The notes under the pieces are model-generated. The model searched no databases and was not told the origin of the DNA. It saw nothing but the letters and a program-made list of their open reading frames with translations. Source: Mimachlamys varia (taxonomy: Eukaryota; Mollusca; Bivalvia; Pectinida; Pectinidae). From it: DNA of 64,000 nt. The position numbers and the translations under genes are program-made. Positions 1 through 11,905 of the stretch are shown here, piece by piece. Every line of letters starts with the position of its first letter. The first letter of the stretch is position 1. Location of the stretch: the NCBI GenBank assembly GCA_947623455.1, contig OX392538.1:30379001-30443000 (forward strand), read 5' to 3'.

Positions 1-199
1 TCCCTGTCTTATACCCATTGAAATGAAATCGTATTCTCTCCTGCCAGCTACATGTACGTAACTGAAAAACTAAAAAAACATGAAAATGCGTTATGATTGG
101 CTACCATTTTGAAAATAACAACTTTCCATTGTGCTCTTAATGACAAAAACGAATGAGTCAGCGAGATTAAGCGTACCTAATTAAAAATAAATCAAATCA
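1..199 (+). mobile_element. Partial palindrome-headed repeat (family G), body only
   Basis: The first 180 or so bases resemble the body of the elements at 46292-46802 and 49456-50070. Shared landmarks in the same order are a TCCCT..CTTA arm remnant, TTCTCTC, CATGAAAA, GGCTACCATTTTGAAAAT, GACAAAAACGAATGA and CAGCGAGAT. The palindromic head would lie before the window. Similarity stops where the PLE-like fragment begins. Confidence 0.6.
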
Positions 200-1014
200 A
201 ATATCAAAGCGTCAACAAAACACTTATCCGAACTCAAAATCGATTAAACTAGAGGCAAAATAGGAACAAAATTAATATTTACATGGAGACTCTCGTAAAA
301 GCACAAGATAATAAGTCCAGTTGTTCCGGAAGAGTAAGCGTCTTCTGCTTCTTCGACGACACCCATCGTGTAAATCTTTGTCACATCCAAGTAAAAATCA
401 AGTTCTCAAAATGAGAACCGAGTATCATTGTCAATCACAACAAGAAAACACAATAATGAGCATACTCAAAAACCTCTATCTTCATATCACTTGAAGATAC
501 AGCATATTCCTCAATGAGACAAAGATGGCGATCATAAAACTTGCATCTCTCGAATCCTAGTGTTGTTTGTTTGTCAGCGGTCGACATCGGTTACAATATC
601 ACGATACCTAGAGAAAACCCTAGAATATCGAATCACCTGCAACATGTTAACACCATAGGTTGGAAAATCATGGATGTTATCATCACGAAATGGAAAGTTC
701 ACGATCGGAAAATTGAAATCATCCCGTTTATCGTATATCTTAGTAGTAAGCTGTCCATGTTGGTCGTATTTTATGTAGATATCGAGGTAAGCAGCTGACG
801 TAGAAGAGTCTCTTGTGTCCTTTATTTCAAGTTCAGAATGGTATATACGATCGACGTGGTCAGCAAACTTCTTGTTGTATATAGACAACACATGGTCGAT
901 ATATCTTAAAGAGAAATTAAAACAATCGTTTAAACCTTGCAAAAACCACCCGTAGCTTGTCTTGATCTTGGATAAAAGTATGGATATCCCTGTCCACGGT
1001 AAAAGAAAATACAC
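200..1014 (-). mobile_element. PLE-like retroelement fragment, 3' part with decayed RT
   Basis: Read on the minus strand, this is the longest readable copy of the commonest family in the window. It holds the C-terminal part of a reverse transcriptase (435-1014), then a conserved non-coding 3' region (landmark GAAGCAGAAGACGCTTAC on the minus strand) and the shared 3' terminus near 200. Other copies are at 7860, 8850, 9413, 10388, 11267, 36103, 44080, 45381, 53362-53815, 58873, 59390, 60292 and 63128. All keep the 3' end and lose the 5' end, as expected from target-primed reverse transcription. Penelope-like assignment is inferred from RT motifs, not from a search. Confidence 0.75.
435..1014 (-). 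pseudogene. Reverse transcriptase C-terminal fragment (PLE-like), broken
   Basis: An open minus-strand frame of 146 codons (1014-574) carries the RT motif C context FRYIDxVLS as LRYIDHVLS, so the second catalytic Asp of the YIDD box is His. It is followed by the family blocks VDRIYxSELEIKDT, AYLDIxIKYD, YDKRDDFNFPIVNFPF and VIRYSR. After the stop near 574 a second frame continues with CKFYDRHLCLIEEY and SDMKIEVFEYAH and ends at a TGA at 435-437. The first two thirds of the RT (motifs 1-B) are missing. The His replacement, the frameshift and a small deletion relative to the copy at 10388 make it a non-functional remnant. Confidence 0.75.
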
Positions 1015-1711
1015 ATCGGTGACATTAATATATGAAGAAACAGGATATGGACATTAGTGATGTGAATTGATAATCTCATTAATATTAATAACCAATGATG
1101 TCAATCCATGTTATTTTACATTTATTCACTGAAATAATACAGCGACGATAAAACAAAATTATATCAAAATGGGTGTCATTGATACATGGTAGAGCAGGAT
1201 TGATTTTAGCGATGTGAATTAGTTGCTCAAATTAATAATTATATATCTTATTAATATTAGTAATACATTTAGCCAATGAAATCAATTCATATTGTGGTAA
1301 ATATTTATTTTGAATTGAAAATTGATACCGTTAGCAAACGGTAAAAGTTTGAGAGATCTGAAGATTTCTGATTAACAAAATCGTGTTGTGGCTATTTTCT
1401 TGTATAATGGTTACTGCGTGGTTTTATTATCCGTTCGGTCCTAACCATGTTTATCCTTTAATATCTCAGACGTGGACTTATCTATCATCGCTTGAGATTT
1501 GTTTATGTTTTCGGTTTCCATTATCATTGTGAAATGTCGTGGTATATGCAATTGCTATAGTAATTATGATGGCATGACTCCCCGCAGACCATTGTTCATT
1601 GATTCTTTAACAACGTGTCCTGAACAATAGAGAAAGAACAGTGACATGCTACCTCGGTTGAAAAGTTTACGTTCTTAAATGGAAACCCTGATATCTCTGT
1701 ACTGGTATATA
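1015..1711. other. No gene seen
   Basis: AT-rich sequence with stops in all frames. Two imperfect stretches around 1060-1130 and 1200-1300 resemble each other (GATGTGAATTxxTxxTCTCA...AATTAATA..CCAATGAxxTCAATxCAT), suggesting a decayed local duplication of about 150 bp. Nothing else is recognised. Confidence 0.4.
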
Positions 1712-3143
1712 TCATTATTTGGATGTGTATATGACTTGATTATTACTGATGTATATTTCCATGTCGAATACGACAAGGCTATCCACCTGCGCAGCATAGT
1801 TTATCACGACTGAAATAACTCACCATCCTCATTACTTAGATATTGTTAATATGGCTATTTAGTAAGTTAATCTTTGTATATGACCTTTATCAAAGGGCAA
1901 CATTCTTGGGTATATGACAAAGATAGGAAGTAGTTACCTTATATAAAATCATCTGATAATAAGAACATCCTCGCCTCACCTTTGTTTGCTAAAACTATTC
2001 GTGTATATATACGTTATAAACATCCTCGCCTCACCTTTGTGTTTTCCCCCAAACTATTCATGTATGTGCTACCAATATGTACACGGTTTGACGCATGTTA
2101 TAAATAGAGGTTACACAACGAGTGGCTGTTGGATATGGAATTTAAAGCTCGTGTCTTTTGTAACTTTTAAAAAATAATTAACGAGAGTGAAATAAATTCC
2201 ATATCCAATAACCACGAGTCGTGTAACCTGTTTCTACCACAATGATATTTAGTCGGCAGTTGCAGTGTTGTTTTCTGGGGTGAATAGCGGATTTGCGGGA
2301 AATCACATCATCTCGAACACATTCCCGCCAAGTTGTGACGACGTCAACAATCGATGACGTCGTCAACGATCCACATTTCCGGTCAAAGTTCAACTTCTCA
2401 ACCAATCAAAAGTCCGGAAGGTCATATTCCACTAGTGGTATATAACATATATTTATCCAACAGTCAGCACGTTTATACAATGGTCTGAGAGTGGAACAAC
2501 AAACGGTATTGTGGTAGAAACATCCTCATATCATCCTTGTTTTTCCCCCAAACTGTTCATGCATATGCTACCAACACGTACACGGTTTGACGAATGATAT
2601 AAACATCCTCACCTCACCTTTGTGTGTTTCCCAAACTATTTGTGTATATACTACCATCATGTTCAACGTTTGAACCCTGTTTAAACCATCGTCATCTCAC
2701 CCTTGTTATTTTTCAAACTATTAGTGTATGTAATACGAACATGCACACGATTTGAAGAACATATTAAACATCCTCGTCTCACCTTTTGTTTTTATCAACA
2801 ATACATAAGATTCATAATAAATTAAAATAAATAAATAAAGTCACGATTTTGTTTATTATTTATTTTATGATATCAACATGTTTGGCCAAAGGAATAATAC
2901 AACACATGACCCTCATTTTAAAACATGACGCACGTAGTACATTTAAAATGATGGGTTTTGCCAAACTACGACTTAAATAAGCTATACGTCTATGTCGACT
3001 ATCAGACATATCTCTGATAAATGAGTTGTGCTATTCTTCTGGAGATTTGCTATCGTAAATGTAGAAGTAACTGACTATCATAGGTATGTGTCAGTCTTGA
3101 TTAAATAAAGCCGAGAACATGGTTGCTGTATGTCACATGACTG
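1712..3143 (+). repeat. Tandem segmental duplication, unit 1 (1432 bp)
   Basis: Starts at TCATTATTTGGATGTG and ends in CATGACTG, immediately before the second unit begins with the same start sequence. It contains two blocks of a roughly 75-bp minisatellite (about 1962-2110 and 2518-2815) around a palindrome-headed element (about 2111-2517). In this unit the left arm of the palindrome has lost about 70 bp, so only 2111-2228 remains. Confidence 0.9.
2518..2815 (+). repeat. Minisatellite of about 75 bp inside the duplication
   Basis: Four degenerate units share AAACATCCTC, TCTCACCTTTGT, CAAACTATT and a TACACGGTTTGA-like tail. Equivalent blocks lie at about 1962-2110, 3390-3560 and 4020-4275. 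The palindrome element appears to have inserted into this array before the larger duplication, because both units carry the array on both sides of it. Confidence 0.75.
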
Positions 3144-4610
3144 TCATTATTTGGATGTGTATATGACTTGATTATTACTGATGTATATTTCCATATCGAA
3201 TACGACAAGGCTATCCACCTGCGCAGCATAGTTTGTCACGACTGAGGTAACTCACCATCCTCATTACTTATATATGGCTAAGTTTAGTAAGTTTATCTTT
3301 GTACATAACCTTTATCAAACGGCAACATCCTTGGGCATATGACAAAGATAGATGTAGGAAGTAGTTCCCTTATATAAAACTATCTGATAATAAGAACATC
3401 CTCGTCTCACCTTTGTTTGTTAAAACTATTCGTGTATATACTGCTAACATGAACACGGTTTGACGCATGTTATAAACATCCTCGCCTCACCTTTGTGTTT
3501 TTCCCCAAACTATTCATGTATATGCTACCAATATGTACACGGTTTGACGCATGTTATAAATAGAGGTTACACAACGAGTGGCTGTTGGATATGGACTTTA
3601 TTGCACTCGAGTTAATAATTTTTAAAAGTTATAAAAGACACGAGCTTTAGCGAGTGTCTTTTGTAATTTTTAAAAAATAATTAACGAGAGTGAAATAAAT
3701 TCCATATCCAATAACCACGAGTCGTGTGACCTGTTTCTACCACAATGATATTTAGTCGGCAGTTGTAGTGTTGTTTTCTGGGGTGAATAGCGGATTTGCG
3801 GGAAATCACTTCATCTAGAACACATTCCCGCCAAGTTGTGACGACGACAACAATCGATGACGTCGTCAACAATCCACATTTCCGCTCAAAGTTCAACTTC
3901 TCAACCCATCAAAAGTCCGGAAGGTCATATTCCACTATTGGTATATACCATATATTTGTCCAACAGTCAGCACGTTTATACAATGGTCTGAGAGTGGAAC
4001 AACACACGATATTGTGGTAGAAACATCCTCATATCATCCTTGTTTTCCCCCCAAACTGTTCATGCATATGCTACCAACACGTACACGGTTTAACGAATGC
4101 TATAAACATCCTCGTCTCACCTTTGTGTGTTTCCCAAACTATTTGTGTATATACTACCATCATGTACACCCTTGTTATTTTTCAAACTATTAGTGTATGC
4201 AATAAGAACTTGCACACGATTTGAAGAACATATTAAACATCCTTGTCTCACCTTTTGTTTTTATCAAATACATAAGATTCATAATAAATTAAAATAAATA
4301 AATAAAGTCACGATTTTGTTTATTGTTTACTTCATGATATCAACATGTTTGGCCAAAGGAATAATACAACACATGACCCTCATTTTAAAACATGACGCAC
4401 TTAGTACATTTAAAATGATGGATTTTGCCAAACTACGACTTAAGGAAGATATACGTCTATGTCAACTATCAGACATATCTCTGATAAATGAGTTGTGCTT
4501 TTCTGCTGGAGATAAGCTATCGTAAATATAGAAGTAACTGACTATCATAGGTATCTGTCAATCTTGATTAAAAAAATCCGAGAACATGGTTGCTGTATGT
4601 CATATGACTG
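3144..4610 (+). repeat. Tandem segmental duplication, unit 2 (1467 bp)
   Basis: This is a direct head-to-tail copy of 1712-3143, matching along its whole length up to GTCATATGACTG at 4610. The main differences are a complete palindrome (3564-3732) where unit 1 has a deletion, and one minisatellite unit fewer near 4160. The short frames on the minus strand in both units are chance translations of the palindrome element. Confidence 0.9.
3564..3732. repeat. Near-perfect palindrome of about 169 bp
   Basis: The left arm starts GGTTACACAACGAGTGG and the right arm ends with its complement CCACGAGTCGTGTGACC; arms are about 80 bp. The centre reads CACGAGCTTTAGCGAGTG, so it would extrude as a cruciform with a tiny loop. 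It is followed by about 290 bp of body containing GATGACGTCGTCAAC, then the minisatellite resumes. The architecture matches the palindrome-headed elements at 46292 and 49456 although the sequence differs. Confidence 0.88.
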
Positions 4611-4869
4611 TTTTTAGAAAGTAGATCCTTCATGTTAATTTAACTTGACAGTTTTCCTAGTGTTTATTATCACTTAAGATGAATCAACGTTGATGGATCT
4701 AGCTATAAAATCAACCAAAGACATCTTTGGATATATATTTTGTTTATAGTTATTTTGTTTTGTAGGTTGGGCGAAAGTATAAAAAGAGGCGAATTTATTT
4801 GGGATTGGATCTTTTTCATCGTTCTAAACAATTTTCTTATTTTTGATGTCTCACTAGACATTACCTCAC

Positions 4870-5225
4870 TTTTGGCCTATAGTTCAGCGTCTGCCCTTTT
4901 GGAAATGACATTTCCAAATCTCAAAAATTGGAAGTTACATTGCACTTCTCCATGCTTGACTTTCAGCCCTCAGGGCGTAGAATGACTCGTTCGCCCGTTG
5001 TCAGTATAATGTGACCGGGTGGGGGATGTTCTGCTAGGGCCTTCAGTTTGGTAGCACTCTAAATCGGCAAAACATCTTGACTATCACAAGAAATATTTCA
5101 CGAACAAACCGCGACTTCCAAAATACACCAACTCAACACACAAACTCGCATAGAATACACTGGGAGGCCGTCCTTAAAATACCTAAGCTGTTAATAGGTC
5201 GCAAAACAATCAAACCAAACCAAAC
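4870..5225 (+). mobile_element. Composite SINE-like repeat sharing the SINE-C tail (C2)
   Basis: Central landmarks are GTCAGTATAATGTGACCGGG, TGTTCTGCTxGG and GTAGCACTCTAAATCGGCA. The 3' end (GGxxGTCCTTAAAATxxC..CTGTTAATAGGxCG..AAACCAAACC) matches the tail of the SINE-C copies at 27972 and 40113. A second copy with the same centre lies on the minus strand at 12363-12612. The 5' limit is uncertain. The shared tail implies mobilisation by the same LINE or template switching (inference). Confidence 0.65.
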
Positions 5226-7859
5226 CTTTGAGCAATGTTCTTTTAAGCTGACAAAGCGTGTTATAACTGGGTCATGTAAGCAGTAAACAGCACAAGTCAA
5301 GATCATGTTGTTTGAAGTATTGTCAGTTTACCGGCAAAGGTTGAATATAAAAATTGAAAATTATGATCCCGTTTTCTTCTCTCACTCTCATTTAACAACG
5401 ACCTGTTTATTTCAAGAAACAAACATAACTGAAAGTATGAATTATCTTTTATAAAGCAAACATTGCGTTGCTTAATGTCGGTTCTATATCGAGTACGTTC
5501 CAATAATCTCTGACAAACAAAATATAGTTTAGCAAATTCTTTAAGAGCTCGTGCGTTTGACGGGGCTTTTTATATCTACTCGTAACTAGCTGCATGATAT
5601 ATAAATCTCATAAATGATATTCAATTACATGAAAATCTATTTTTATACCACCTCACAGCTATGGGTAATTAGCTCCCTACATCATTACTAGTAGTTTTTG
5701 CAGGCCTAATTCCTCCAAAAGACGTTATCTTTACGGCAAATTTCCCTCTAACGAACCACTAATGCAAAATGTAGGTCTCTATTAATGTGTGATGGTTGTG
5801 TGTAAAATTTAGGTCTCCCTATACATTACGAATCCCCTTAATTATGAAACTAAGTAAATTATACTTTTTTTCTTACTTGAGATGTATATAATTGTATTCC
5901 CTGTCAGTTATATATAAGTACATGTATATATATAGTGTTGTAAGTGCAGTAAGGGGCAATATCTGATATATGTTTTTTAGCTACTCTAGGTATACATGTA
6001 CCTGATTGTCGAGTGTGTTTATATATCGGCTTATTTTTTTTTTTTAATCCCAATGTGTTTGAAATCGTGATGATCATAACTATGACATAGTAACAATGTA
6101 AAATATTTATCCACAATACCTGTTAATCTAATCTTACAGAAATAACCAAAATACCTTTGAAAACGGAAATCAAAGCCGAACTGAATTCGTGTTTTGTTAC
6201 AATTTGTATATATAAACATTTACTTTAAACAACACGTGCATCTCTTAAATACCCCCCTTTTCGATTATATGACGATCATGAATGCCATGTGTTATACTCA
6301 AATCTGCATCGTTTAAACATACTATATAAATTCTTGTCACAAACGAGAATGTAAAAAGAAAGCACATTTTCCGAGTGTTTCATACACAGGAATTCGCCCG
6401 TATCAAAGAACCACCAGATCCTTCTATCAAAGAATAAAAAGTGAAGATTAAATGAATTATTAAAGCAAAGCTTTAGAAATTCTGCCAAGGTCTTAACATT
6501 TATATCCCGCTTTTGATTCTGCCCTCTTTTTTGAACACGTTTTTGTACCCATCAGCCTCTAACAGTGTTGGTGAAGTATTTGTCATACAAGATATCAATA
6601 TATTTCAAAAATCTTAATTGTGTTGACTTTTTTGTGAGATTTTGCTTAAAAGTTATCACAAAATAATCGTACGTCATGTGAATCTATGACGTCGAATAGA
6701 GGTGCAAACCTTTGATTTTCTATCTTATATTCGTGCGTGGAATTCCCGCCATGTATCCCTCCCATCATCATCAACTGGAGTGCGATGCTGCAGCCTCCGT
6801 ACCTAATGACCCCTGTACGTCTGGGGGCTGTAATGTATACACGTATCGCCATCTATCAACAGATATATATAGATCTACTCAACAAGATAGAAAGGATATA
6901 GACCGATTGAACTTTTCGTCTCCGTCTAACTGTCTTTGCCGCCAATCTGACATAATATTTATAAATTGAAATCACCTTGCCTTTGATATATTTATATGAC
7001 ATATCACCGATATATATTTAAAGGTCATATTGATGTTACTCATCACTAAAGTGCAATAATTAACACTAAACGAGCTATTCCTGATTTTTCTCAAATTTCC
7101 TCCTTTCTTCGAAAACATGCATTGATGACGTAATTTATTTCGTGATGTACCTGAAAGTTAAAAATTGTCTATTTGCTTTTCCACTTAAGACAACACATGT
7201 AAACATTGTACATCTGTGTAAACATACTGATAATCTGAGAATCATAAGAAAACACGCACGTGTAAGATTACTCATTGTATCGCTTTCACGTCTATACCGT
7301 TAAACATGTGGAGCTGCAAATTCATTCATCTTTCTGCCATATTCTAAGTTGAGTATTGCTTCATTCAAAATTATTTCATTAGCTCTTGTACCAATGATGA
7401 GTATCGGCCCCCAGAGAACTGGAGGACGGGGTCTAAATTGGAAAAGTTTAAAAATGCTTTAAAATCATTCTTCCTTTGATGGAATTATTATATCTTCTTA
7501 TATTTATCTTATATTTTTTCTGTCAATATTGAAAATTCAAATATCGCTAATACACATAAAAGGCTCTTGCTGATACTTATACATGTATATGTATCCTTGG
7601 GTAAATTGGACTCAATTTTGTATAAACAATGGGCCTGGCCATAATGCATACTGCATATGCTCTCAGGTAGGCCATGGGGTCAGACCCTGGACAAAACTTT
7701 AAAACTATATATTATCCTGCCATTATTACAATGTTTATAATGTATCAAGGTGAGCAATACATGTCATCTGTGCCTCTATATTTGTTTTATAAATCTTTCA
7801 ATATGATAGTTTTATTCTTCAAAGAATTTTCTTTTTGATGTGAAAGAGATTAACATTAT
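5226..7859. other. No gene seen (2.6 kb)
   Basis: AT-rich with only short frames lacking recognisable composition or motifs. The frame at 6712-6969 (+) opens on a non-ATG codon and resembles no family I know. Homopolymer T tracts near 6035 and scattered TATATA runs are the only low-complexity features. Confidence 0.4.
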
Positions 7860-7997
7860 GGGTTGTTAACGAAGCAGAAGACGCAATTCTTCCACCTGGT
7901 CCTAATGTCGTGTGTTGTTTCCTTTGCTCATATTTTGTCCCTGGTTTAAACGATTTTGTATTCGAATGAAGGTTTTGTAGACGCTTCGATATTCATT
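7860..7997 (+). mobile_element. PLE-like 3'-end fragment
   Basis: Shows the 3'-region landmarks GAAGCAGAAGACGC, CACCTGGTC, TTTGCTCATATTTTG, CCCTGGTTTAAxCGATTTTG and a GACGCTTCGATATTC terminus. Decayed, non-coding. Confidence 0.75.
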
Positions 7998-8000
7998 TAT

Positions 8001-8849
8001 CCTCTTAGCATCTATGGTATCTTCTTATCTAAGAGTATATTCGTTATATATATGTACTTCTGTGACCTTATAATATACATTCAGTATAGTCTAGACAAAA
8101 GTGTATTTGACCCTAATATATATTTGTTTGAATTGATATCTGACTTTGTTAAATTTTATTTTTGTATTTATGTTTGTATACAATTACCAAATCCCGATCT
8201 CTAAAAGACATCAACTCCATGCATTTAAGAAAAAGTGTTAATTTTATTTAAAAATGTTGTCATATTAAATGACTTCGTCATGAGAACGTCTGTACCGAAT
8301 CGCTTCGTGCGAAAGATTTGCGGCTACATCGTACAGTCTCATCAATAGTCTTAATGGGAAATCAGATGGATGAGTAAGGCCGCTTGTTTGGAAAAGCCAG
8401 TCTGTCTTGGGCAGCTGTTCCGTCTAATTCTTCCTCCACTAATACACCTTGTGCATAACTCTGACAATATACCACATAGGTCCAGTTATAAAGATACCTG
8501 TCGATGTGCCGAACAGAATAAATATTTTCCAAAATTACCCAAACACTGCAAGTCCAGAGGTTCGCCCATTAGTCCGGGTAATTTACTGAAAACAACTGTG
8601 TTTACTGTTCATCAGATGCAGGCTACCATATGTTAGTGAAACTAACCACGCTCCGTCTGACTAATTAGAACTGACCACTGTGTACTACATACATCGACCA
8701 AGAAGAGAATAGTAATGACCTGTTAGAACTACTTTCACCTCTGTTTCCTTAGAACATCTGTAAATGCAGTATCATGATTATTCTTTATACAAACAACTAA
8801 AATGATGCATTTTAACAAAATAGCAATCGTACAATAAACTTGCAAATGA
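8001..8849. other. No gene seen
   Basis: A frame at 8370-8636 (+, 88 codons) has no motif, no family resemblance and no splice or promoter support. I treat it as random. No repeat copy was found in the window. Confidence 0.35.
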
Positions 8850-9000
8850 CAAAGACGCTTACTCTTCCGAAACACCTTGTCTTATTCTCTTGTACTTTTG
8901 CAAGGTTCTCCATGTGAATCTTTCCTTTGTTCAGATTTTACCCCTGGTGTAATCGTTGTGAGTTTGGATTATGTTTATATTGACGCTTCGGTAGTCTCTT
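8850..9000 (+). mobile_element. PLE-like 3'-end fragment
   Basis: Matches the family 3' region from GACGCTTACTCTTCCG to the terminus GACGCTTCGGTAxTCTCT, with a small internal deletion in the TTGTACTTTT..CAAGG segment. Confidence 0.75.
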
Positions 9001-9412
9001 ATATATTTTGAAACAGTGAATCGTTTAATACATTTAATTATATGGTATATAACACAGACATTTTCTGTACAATAAATAGATTCATTAATATATAGTTTTG
9101 TAACAGTTGGGAAACTATTTTGACGTCACACGTAAATGACATCACATTATCTTTTGTACATGATGTCAAGATGATCCTCTATATATGGAATTGTTTATAT
9201 TGGTACCATTTGTATAATGGTGATGTGGAAATACAAATATACTAAACTGATAGATGGCTGATATATTTCTGTTATAACATGCGCAAAATGTTTGACAAAT
9301 TAAATTAGTTGAATTCTCCGAATAATGCTATTTACTTGTCTCCGTTGATTCGTTATTCCATTTCTTGTTCAAGAGAGATGCATATAGATGACGAATATGA
9401 GACGAAGTGTAT

Positions 9413-9766
9413 TGTCGTCATCTATGTCTCATTGAAACATATATTGTATCTTTGTATTATTTGGTGTTTGAAGTTTTTGAATGTGGTTCTTAGAGTGCAT
9501 ACTTGTTGTGATTGGGAATGATGATTTGGTTCTTACTATCAGGACTTCAGGTTTGACTGGATGTTTATAGAATGTACATGATGGATGTCGAGGATGAAAC
9601 ATAAGACGCGTACCCTTCGGGAACACCTGGTCTTATTCCCTTGTACTTTCAAGGAACGATATTCGTGCAATTCACTCTGTAATTCACTCCTTTGTTAATA
9701 TTTCGCCTCTAGTTGAATCGCTCTTTTTGTTATGATTATGGTCTCGTTGACTTTGAATTAAGATAC
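9413..9766 (+). mobile_element. PLE-like 3'-end fragment, diverged
   Basis: Begins in the last RT codons (CATCTxTGTCTCATTGAxxxATAT) and continues through the 3' region (CGGGAACACCTGGTCTTATT, CTTGTACTTTCAAGG) to a degraded terminus near 9766. More diverged than the copies at 53413 and 63128, so probably an older insertion. Confidence 0.65.
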
Positions 9767-10387
9767 CTACTCGCTGCATCTGGACCAACGTGATTCATCA
9801 ATATAGGCAGAACAAAATCTTTTTCCAGACTTATACTGGTAGGATGCAGACAGTACACTGGAAATTGTTTACTATCATAGCACAGTAACTTGACCTCTAA
9901 GCTAAATGTTTACTAAGACGACTATTGTTGACATAAATAAACGCATCTGTTTATACACATTTATGTCAGGTAAGTCATACTAATCTAATATTGTGTTTAC
10001 ACCGACACACTGTTACATACACCCCCTTGTCAATTACATGACTCAATAATTGACCAATGCTGTCATCAATCACTACAAACAAGGCCGGTTAATATTGACT
10101 GATCGTGGGAATGATTTGGTTATTGTCTGGAAGTGTCTTACGCGTTTGTAAATAATTCAGGTAAGTAAGTTTTGTACCGAGTGACCCTATTGTCCTAGCA
10201 GCTGTAGGCTGACGGTTTCTGCAGCTAAAACATGATAAACAAAGAGCATTTCTTGATCTACATGCTATGCAGTTTTATCAACACTCGACAAGCGTGCTTC
10301 CACAATCCAACACCACCCCTGCAGCATGTTCTTGTACCGACTATAAAGAGGTCTTTGTCGAAAAGAATGTTCGTTGTAGAAAAAATA
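9767..10387. other. No gene seen
   Basis: No homologous copy elsewhere in the window and no coding signal. The short frame at 10232-10456 runs into the next PLE-like fragment and is not credible as a gene. Confidence 0.35.
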
Positions 10388-10815
10388 AGAGAGTACCGAA
10401 GCGTACAAAATCATAATCCAAACTCAAAATCGATTAAACCAGGGGAAAAATTTTAACAAAGGAAATATTAACATGGAGACTCTTGTAAAAGTACAAGAAA
10501 AAAGAGCTGGTGTTCAAGAAGAGCAAGCGTCTTCTGCTTCATCGACGACACCCGCCATGTAAATCACATCCATGTAAACATCAAGTTATCAAAATGAGAA
10601 CCGAGTATCAATGTAAATCACAACAAGTTAACACACTAATGAGCATACTCAAAAACGTCCATTTTCATATCACTTAAAGATACACAATATTTCTCAATGA
10701 GACAAAGATGGCCACCATAAAACTTGCCAAAGTTCTGATCAACCTGCATCTCTCGAATCCTTGTGTTGTTAGTTTGTTTGTCAGTAGTCGACATCGATCA
10801 CATCAACAAGTACAT
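10388..10815 (-). mobile_element. PLE-like 3'-end fragment
   Basis: The minus strand reads the end of the RT (fragments QGFERCRLIRTL, KFYGGHLCLIEKY, SDMKMDVFEYAH) and then the 3' region and terminus (GAGTACCGAAGCG on the plus strand). It preserves RT codons that the copy at 200-1014 has lost, so it helps define the family's C-terminus. Confidence 0.8.
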
Positions 10816-10966
10816 TTGTAATGGGTTACAATTACAGAAGTTACCCAATCCCCAGCAGTTCCCTTTTATTTTCTCCTCGTGATCAGAAGGGCCCAATGAA
10901 TGTTCAAAGTTTTTTTTTGATTATATTATAAACTATATACCTATCAATATAGATTTGTTGTAAATT

Positions 10967-11224
10967 GGAATATCACTGTAAAAGTGGAATTGCTCGCGGT
11001 GTGAACAATTTCGTTAATTTAGCTGGCAGTAAATCTCCGCGAATATATCCACACTCGAACATTATGAACACCACTCAAATTATGCAGTGTATAATATTAG
11101 TATAGGTATAGTACACAGTGCAAAACACCTTCCTGATAGTGTGACAATTTTCCACACCGCGAACAGTTTGGAGGCTGGCCAAGTAAGAAATTTACGCGCG
11201 AAAATATTGGCTTTCACAGTATAG
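10967..11224. repeat. Inverted-repeat element, non-autonomous, unclassified
   Basis: Ends are inverted and imperfect (CACTGTAAAAGxGG left, CTTTCACAGTATAG right). An inner pair GCTCGCGGTGTGAACAATTT / ACAATTTTCCACACCGCGAAC is better conserved. No coding capacity. Probably a MITE-class remnant. Confidence 0.5.
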
Positions 11225-11266
11225 GGTTGTTAATCATTATATACAATTGTATGGACAAAATATCAC

Positions 11267-11905
11267 AGAATACCAAATGGTCAACAAAACAATAATCTGA
11301 ACTCAACATTGTTTAAACTAGATGGAAAATAGGAACAAAGAAAAGATTTACATCGGGACTTTCGTAAAAGCACAAGATAATAAGACCAGGTGTTCCAGAA
11401 GAGTAAGCGTCTCCTGCTTCATCGACGACACTCGCCATGTAAATCTCGGGTCACATCCAAGTAAGCATCAATCCTCAAAATGAGTACCGAGTCATCATTG
11501 TCATTACAACAGGTAATCACACTAATAATCAAACTCAAAAACGTCCATCTTCATATCACACAAAGACACAGAATATTTCTCGATGGCGACCATAGAACTT
11601 GCCCATAGTCTTCAACGGCTATCAAAAAGTGTTGCCGAGCAAATCATAGACAACAAGATCAACTGTGACAAAACAGTGTTACACCGGTTAGGGTTAAATC
11701 GAGTACACCCATGATACGTTTGGCAAAGCTGTCAGTAAATTTCATATCCGGATGCACGCTACGTGATATTAACTTGAATTTTACAAGAAATACCAAAACA
11801 TCAAGGTGAAGACTTGCTCGGTGTTTCTTTGTCCAACATTTCCACCGAGTGTTCACTTGATCCCTCATAAGTTCCAACAGGATATTGTTCTTTGTGAACA
11901 TGTAT
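11267..11905 (-). mobile_element. PLE-like fragment with an unusual upstream segment
   Basis: 11267-11640 is a clear family 3' end, with KFYGRH still readable on the minus strand. 11659-11901 opens an 80-codon minus-strand frame (contains RWKCWTKKHRASLHLD) that I cannot match to RT motifs. It may belong to a divergent family member or be unrelated flanking DNA. Confidence 0.6.

Noticed and set aside
541..798. 85-codon plus-strand frame
   Set aside because: It is antisense to the RT fragment 435-1014 (-), whose minus-strand frame has clear RT family motifs; the plus frame begins on a non-ATG codon.
11659..11901. Independent gene of 80 codons (-)
   Set aside because: It adjoins a PLE-like 3' end on the same strand and starts mid-element; more likely retroelement-derived or random, with no domain recognised.
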